DNA of 64,000 nt from Clostridia bacterium (GTDB taxonomy: Bacteria; Bacillota; Clostridia; UMGS1810). The notes beneath the pieces are model-generated. The model had not been told where the DNA came from, ran no database searches, and saw only the letters and a list, made by a program, of their open reading frames with translations. Location: assembly GCA_017502845.1 (NCBI GenBank), contig JAFVUE010000004.1, forward strand, positions 1-64,000, given 5' to 3'. This document shows positions 59,996-64,000 of the stretch, in pieces. The position numbers were made by a program, and so were the translations under genes. Numbering within the stretch: the first letter of the stretch is position 1; each line of letters begins with the position of its first letter.

Positions 59996-60070
59996 TTACC
60001 TCTGAATTCTTTTCTCGCAAAATTTTCTGTGATTTCTGTCTGAAAGCGATATTTGAAAATCATCTTTCAT
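59996..60070 (-). CDS. 24-residue ORF coupled to the GT-C gene
   Basis: On the minus strand AAAAAAGGAG lies nine bases before ATG 60070; the ORF runs MKDDFQISLSDRNHRKFCEK... and its TAA (59998-59996) is embedded in AGAGGTAAG, the ribosome site of the next gene. This looks like a translationally coupled leader peptide. No sequence family is visible; it may only set translation of the glycosyltransferase. Confidence 0.55.
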   Translation of the reverse strand: MKDDFQISLSDRNHRKFCEKRIQR

Positions 60071-60134
60071 AATGATATTCTCCTTTTTTCTTCTTTTTTA
60101 TTTATGGTAAGGAAATCTACCCGAATCTCTGATA

Positions 60135-60173
60135 ATTTTAACACATATGTAGTCATTTGTCAACATATGTGTT
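60135..60173 (-). promoter_or_regulatory. Promoter of the GT-C/UbiA unit inside an 11-bp dyad
   Basis: Minus strand: TTGACA (60163-60158), 17 bases, TAAAAT (60140-60135). The dyad AACACATATGT (60140-60150) / ACATATGTGTT (60163-60173) is perfect and spans the -35 to -10 interval. A protein bound there would block this promoter; the divergent XRE gene is the obvious candidate. Confidence 0.75.
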
Positions 60174-60218
60174 CATAATACGCAAAAAAACGGCATATAC
60201 TATTTTTGAGGTGAGAAT

Positions 60219-60452
60219 ATGCATATACCTATGCTGGATTCGACGAAAGTCGGAAAAACGGTCGCATTTTTCAGACGTCAAAAAGGAATTTCCCAGGAAG
60301 TTTTAAGCGGATTGGCTGATATAGGGAGAAGTCATCTGAGCGCTATAGAACGCGGGGAACGTAAGCCAACGCTGGAAACATTATTCAGAATATGCACTGC
60401 ACTTGATATAAAGATGAGTACATTTGTTATCAAGTTGGAAGAAATGCTATAA
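60219..60452 (+). CDS. Small XRE-family regulator
   Basis: This 77-residue protein is essentially one HTH: VGKTVAFFRRQKGISQEVLS, ADIGRSHLSAIERGERKP. GAGGTGAG precedes the ATG. It faces away from the GT-C/UbiA unit, across a perfect 11-bp dyad, so it probably represses that unit and may autoregulate. A terminator begins at its stop. Confidence 0.85.
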   Translation: MHIPMLDSTKVGKTVAFFRRQKGISQEVLSGLADIGRSHLSAIERGERKPTLETLFRICTALDIKMSTFVIKLEEML

Positions 60453-60483
60453 AAAAGCGGAAGAGATAACTCTTCCGCTTTTA
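60452..60483. terminator. Bidirectional terminator
   Basis: AAAAGCGGAAGAG and CTCTTCCGCTTTT pair around ATAA between the XRE gene and ybaB, which converge. Confidence 0.88.
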
Positions 60484-60500
60484 ATTTGCTTATATTCTGA

Positions 60501-60854
60501 TTAAAACAACCCGGGAATGTTCATGCCGCCTGTGAGTTTGCCGAGTTTTTCGGAGTTTGCTCCGTCAACCTTTTTCATAGCGTCATTTACTGCTACGAGG
60601 ATAAGGTCCTCAAGCATCTCAACATCGTCGGGGTCAACAACTTCGGGGCTTAACTTGATTGCTGTAATCTCTTTCTTACCCGATACTGTTACTGTAACTG
60701 CACCGCCGCCTGATGTCGCTTCAAATTCTGCAACTTCAAGTTCTTCCTGCATCTTAAGCATATCCTGCTGCATTTTCTGGGCCTGTTTGATCATATTGCT
60801 CATATTACCCATTCCGCCCATACCGCCCATAGGGGGCATTCTGTGTTTTGCCAT
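60501..60854 (-). CDS. ybaB: YbaB/EbfC nucleoid-associated protein
   Basis: This 117-residue dimeric DNA-binding protein has [38 protein letters not shown] and a C-terminal helix with [15 protein letters not shown] Gly/Met-rich N-terminus ([11 protein letters not shown]) precedes it. It usually lies between dnaX and recR; neither is present here. Confidence 0.92.
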   Translation of the reverse strand: MAKHRMPPMGGMGGMGNMSNMIKQAQKMQQDMLKMQEELEVAEFEATSGGGAVTVTVSGKKEITAIKLSPEVVDPDDVEMLEDLILVAVNDAMKKVDGANSEKLGKLTGGMNIPGLF

Positions 60855-60881
60855 AGTGAATATCTCCTTTGTGATTAATTT

Positions 60882-61595
60882 TTAACGTATTTGCTTAAAA
60901 GCGCCTGTTGATGCTTCATATAAGAACGAGACGCCGTTTGACAAATTAATGGAATAACAAGGTACTGCAGTCATCGAAATATAATCAGCACCGCTGTCAT
61001 GACCGGGGACGCAGTAGCCGATAGTTATTGATGTTATGCAATTATGTATATTTCCGTCCCTTACGGGATTATTCATAAATTCTATAAGAACGGATGTAAC
61101 GGGAAGCATTTCTCCGTCTTTTCCGACGGGTTTGGAATTAAGTGTGTACCATCTTCCTGTAAGTGTAATGGTATTACCGCTACAGGTGGCATTGATTAAA
61201 CTGTCAAATATAAAGTGTCCGTATGCCTTCTGTCCTATACAGTAGGAACCGTCATTATTTCTTGTGATAATATAATTATTCTTGATACCATTGGATTTAA
61301 GAGCTTTCTTGATTTCGCTTTTTGCATTTTTGTCTGTAATCTGAACTTTGGATGTGTAAGTGAAGTTCACATTGACGGGCATCACCTCGAAAGAACCGGG
61401 ATTGTCTGTGGAAAGGGGGATAATGTTGCTGTCAATGTAGATGTTGTTGTCGGATAAGATACTCGTTGTGTCAGCCACAACGGTTTTAGAAACGGTGGAG
61501 GAATTCTTCACGGAATTGAGCATAAAACCTATAAGAAAGATATTGATGCCTACAAATAAAACTATAAGAAAACTCTTCATTCTTTCCCAATTCAT
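60882..61595 (-). CDS. yycI: WalRK regulatory protein YycI
   Basis: This 237-residue protein has one N-terminal membrane helix (about 7-26, FLIVLFVGINIFLIGFML) and an external YycI domain ending GVSFLYEASTGAFKQI. In Bacillota it works with YycH to adjust WalK activity at the membrane. Here it lies downstream of yycH, 32 bases apart. Confidence 0.85.
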   Translation of the reverse strand: MNWERMKSFLIVLFVGINIFLIGFMLNSVKNSSTVSKTVVADTTSILSDNNIYIDSNIIPLSTDNPGSFEVMPVNVNFTYTSKVQITDKNAKSEIKKALKSNGIKNNYIITRNNDGSYCIGQKAYGHFIFDSLINATCSGNTITLTGRWYTLNSKPVGKDGEMLPVTSVLIEFMNNPVRDGNIHNCITSITIGYCVPGHDSGADYISMTAVPCYSINLSNGVSFLYEASTGAFKQIR

Positions 61596-61627
61596 AAGGT
61601 GTACCCTCCTTTCCGTGATTTTTAATA

Positions 61628-63055
61628 TCAGTTGATAACGACGGTTTTTCCGTCCGCTGTACGAACAGCCCAGGCAGATTTCAGCAGTGGCGAACCGTCG
61701 GATATATATACGGGATAAAGGTCGCGGATAACTTGTCCCTGCATATCGTTCTCTGCCATCAGTTTGTCAAGCGCCTCGATGGTTGATACACCGTCGGTTG
61801 ACTGCTCTGCAGATTTGTAGTATGTCATCATCTGTCTGTATGATGTTATCTTCCCGTCCACAACGGTTATCTCAACGGCGTGGTTCATCGCCTGATGTGA
61901 GGTGGTCTGGGGAAGACTGATATTCACCTGAGCCCCATCGGCGAAGTAGTCCATTGTCAGCATAAATGAATTTGAACCTGCGTCGATAACGTCCGAGGAA
62001 ATATTGATATTAAGCGGGGTTGATGGGAAAACCTCGCCCCACATATGGTTTACAAAGTCCACACATCCAAGCAGACCGCCATAGAAATCTGAACCGCCGA
62101 GAGGGATTCCCTTGGAGTTGTTTACTGATTTATATTCTATGAGACCGTTGGTGTGAAATTTTACAGAAGCGTAGTTCTCTACATAGAGCACAGAATTGTC
62201 TTTCTCAGTATATTTTCTTGTGTTGTCAGCGTTGCATCCGAATTGACGGAGTACACCCTCGACAACTTCGGGATTGAATTCGCCATCGGAGTATATAGGG
62301 TTAATCTCCTCCACCATATTGTTAATCTGTTTGTTAAGCTGGATGAGAACTCCGGAATCTATAATAACTTTCTGTAGACCGCCTGTAGCGGCTTTGTCAA
62401 AATTAAGTTCAGAGGAGTATGCGATACTGCCGATGGAATGACTTGCGTAGGAATCTACCATACTGTCAAACACCTGTTTGCTCATGCTTACGGGGACTTT
62501 TGTTATTTCCGATGTTGCCTGATTGCGAATGTATACGTTCACAGTATTGGATGCCACGTCGTTTGCGGTTATAATAAATTCCCTGACAGGTGCGGAATCC
62601 GGTTTATTCTGATAAGAACCCAGGATATTCAAGAAAAGCGCCGAGTCATATGCCACGGGATATACCACATGGATAGAGCGCGTTTTAAGTGCCACCGCCC
62701 ATTCCTGCTCTGTGATTGGGGTAGTTTCCGCACTCTCCAACGCTGTCCGCAATGCAAGTTTTATCTCAGGCAGCATAGCCGCAAACTGTTCACTGTCTGC
62801 CGCGTAAACGCTGCGCTTTTCCACGTTGGTTACGATAAGTGTCTTGGGGAATGCAATAGTTTCCTTGGTAAGTGAGGACACAACGGGCTCTTGTTGAGGA
62901 GTAAATTTATCCGTTATTATAGCAAAAAAATTATAGCCCTCGGGCCATAATTTTTCGTCTAACCATATTTTGCCCGTAAGAAATACACTGCTGATAATCA
63001 GCGCAACAAGTGTATATGTCTTAAGAGTTTCTTTTTTAATCCTTAACTTTAACAT
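61628..63055 (-). CDS. yycH: WalRK regulatory protein YycH
   Basis: This 475-residue protein has one N-terminal membrane helix (about 13-30) and a large extracellular domain (LWPEGYNFFAIITDKF, ESAETTPITEQEWAVAL, DLYPVYISDGSPLLKSAW), matching YycH layout. Its start overlaps the upstream stop (TAATG). Neither walR nor walK is present upstream within the window, which is unusual. Confidence 0.82.
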   Translation of the reverse strand: MLKLRIKKETLKTYTLVALIISSVFLTGKIWLDEKLWPEGYNFFAIITDKFTPQQEPVVSSLTKETIAFPKTLIVTNVEKRSVYAADSEQFAAMLPEIKLALRTALESAETTPITEQEWAVALKTRSIHVVYPVAYDSALFLNILGSYQNKPDSAPVREFIITANDVASNTVNVYIRNQATSEITKVPVSMSKQVFDSMVDSYASHSIGSIAYSSELNFDKAATGGLQKVIIDSGVLIQLNKQINNMVEEINPIYSDGEFNPEVVEGVLRQFGCNADNTRKYTEKDNSVLYVENYASVKFHTNGLIEYKSVNNSKGIPLGGSDFYGGLLGCVDFVNHMWGEVFPSTPLNINISSDVIDAGSNSFMLTMDYFADGAQVNISLPQTTSHQAMNHAVEITVVDGKITSYRQMMTYYKSAEQSTDGVSTIEALDKLMAENDMQGQVIRDLYPVYISDGSPLLKSAWAVRTADGKTVVIN

Positions 63056-63528
63056 TATTGAAGCAGATTAACGAGATCAAGTGGAACAAACCATAATTTT
63101 TCAAGGAATGTTTCTTCCAAAAGTGTGATATCAAGACGGATTGCCTGATCGTCAACACCATTTGAAGCGTAAACCATAAGATTGTTTGTGCCATCTTTCA
63201 GAGTGATCTGCTGAGCGTAGAGACCACTTGCACCGACAGTTGTTTCCAGCGGCACACCGTCAACGTAAATCTTTTCATAAAGATTTGTTTCTGGATTTAA
63301 TGAGTACACGGTTATGACGGACCCTTCAACTGCTACTGCGGAAATAACGAATGTTCTCGATGATGTAGTAGACGAAAGAGTTTCGGGATTGATAACTGTA
63401 ACGAGCCAGTCGCATGAGGAAGCATAGTCGTAAGTGATTGATTCACTTGCGGCAAATCCTGTAAGGGGGCACAGTCCCAAAACCGCTGTCAGAGACAGGG
63501 CAATTAAAGTTTTAATAAATCTTTTCAT
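63055..63528 (-). CDS. Secreted beta-sandwich protein of unknown function
   Basis: ATG 63528 follows ATGGAG and gives 157 residues. There is a signal peptide (MKRFIKTLIALSLTAVLGL..., cleavage likely after GFA) and a mature domain of about 130 residues with alternating beta patterns (VEGSVITVYSLNP, LKDGTNNLMVYASNGVDDQ) like Ig/cadherin-type folds. It is coupled to yycH (overlapping stop and start), so it may act with the YycHI system at the envelope. Confidence 0.7.
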   Translation of the reverse strand: MKRFIKTLIALSLTAVLGLCPLTGFAASESITYDYASSCDWLVTVINPETLSSTTSSRTFVISAVAVEGSVITVYSLNPETNLYEKIYVDGVPLETTVGASGLYAQQITLKDGTNNLMVYASNGVDDQAIRLDITLLEETFLEKLWFVPLDLVNLLQ

Positions 63529-63649
63529 AACAATTTCTCCATATATAAAAAGGTCGGATAAAGACACTCTGAAATTTTACAATATTATTGTATCATATAA
63601 TTATTACAGCCATATTACAAACACCTTAAAAAACCTTAACAAAAGGAAC

Positions 63650-64000
63650 TTATTCCGACGATTTTTCTACGATTTCGCGGAGTTTGGAAACGCCCTTGTG
63701 GTATTTCACTGCAAGTTCCTCGAATGTCATTTTTTTGTATTCCTCACTTGCGCCGAGAGAAATCTCAAGGGTGAGAGGACCATCGTAGACAGAGGAATTA
63801 AGCTTTTCGGCATATTTTTCCCAGTCGATGCTTCCGTCAAAAGGAATCCAATGCTTGTCGCCCCTCATCTCGGGTGCGCTGTACCATGCGGCACCGTGGT
63901 TGTCGTGAATATGTACGGCGGTAAGTCGGTCAGCATATTTTGCCATATAGTCTGTTGTGGGTGCGTATACATTGTTGTGTCCCACATCCCAGCAAAAGCC
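63650..64000 (-). CDS. Sugar phosphate isomerase/epimerase-like TIM barrel, partial
   Basis: This is the C-terminal part only; the gene runs off the window's right edge. The frame is open to base 64000 and reads GFCWDVGHNN, AVHIHDNHGA, HWIPFDGSIDW and LTLEISLG. This is the AP-endonuclease-2/xylose-isomerase-like barrel with metal-binding Asp/His/Glu. The substrate cannot be told from the fragment. Confidence 0.85.
   Translation of the reverse strand, partial: GFCWDVGHNNVYAPTTDYMAKYADRLTAVHIHDNHGAAWYSAPEMRGDKHWIPFDGSIDWEKYAEKLNSSVYDGPLTLEISLGASEEYKKMTFEELAVKYHKGVSKLREIVEKSSE

Overview
The window looks like chromosomal DNA of a low-to-moderate GC Gram-positive anaerobe of the class Clostridia, probably an Oscillospirales-type gut bacterium. 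Supporting signs: consensus sigma-A promoters with strong Shine-Dalgarno sites, YlxR/YlxQ between nusA and infB, YycH/YycI, Rex, PrpC-type PP2C, DegV/FakB proteins, reverse rubrerythrin, an Rrf2 regulator, a TPP riboswitch on thiT, and many short intergenic palindromic repeats. No species is assigned.

Layout. 0-2.8 kb: accessory genes (a frameshifted SLOG/DUF1273-like gene divergent from an XRE regulator, a half-length DUF1538 membrane protein, a BFD-like 2Fe-2S protein, a tail-anchored coiled-coil protein). 3-17.3 kb: an acyl-chain/lipid island. It holds an AMP-ligase fused to an ACP, two PlsC-type acyltransferases, a free ACP and an LRAT-like papain-fold protein, all overlapping or nearly so; then a deacetylase and a hydrolase; then fakB-fakB-fakA-plsX; then a GT2-GtrA fusion, two more hydrolases and a phosphopantetheinyl transferase. 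Together they could activate acyl chains (ATP to acyl-AMP to acyl-ACP, or acyl-phosphate through FakAB/PlsX) and place them on a glycerol-like or unknown acceptor. I regard this as the best candidate for an undescribed system.

17.3-24.4 kb: aromatic amino acid operon pheA-aroB-aroC-aroQ-aroA-tyrA-aroF. It is preceded by a Phe/Tyr-rich 40-codon leader peptide and a mutually exclusive hairpin set, a classical attenuator. aroA carries an in-frame TAA. 24.4-27.7 kb: a zinc-ribbon membrane protein, PP2C phosphatase and a secreted stalk-domain protein. 27.7-31.3 kb: iron/oxidative-stress genes (reverse rubrerythrin, Rrf2 regulator, ferritin) with near-identical promoter/operator regions, plus a duplicated rubrerythrin 3' end that may mark an old integration. 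31.3-34.5 kb: thiT with TPP riboswitch, two small or unknown proteins, class II aldolase. 34.6-37 kb: sugar isomerase divergent from a PocR-AraC regulator. 37-39.4 kb: a compact type II restriction-modification system with an XRE protein.

39.4-48.8 kb (minus strand): the conserved rimP-nusA-ylxR-ylxQ-infB-rbfA-nrnA-truB-ribF translation cluster and tmcAL. 48.8-57.6 kb: tRNA-Arg(CCG), alaS, hinT, tatD, an isocitrate-dehydrogenase-family gene, rex, a phosphatase and an anchored protein. 57.7-64 kb: UbiA-type prenyltransferase and GT-C glycosyltransferase under a promoter buried in a dyad beside an XRE gene, then ybaB, yycI, yycH, a secreted protein and a truncated TIM-barrel gene at the window edge. 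Several families of dispersed palindromic repeats sit between genes.
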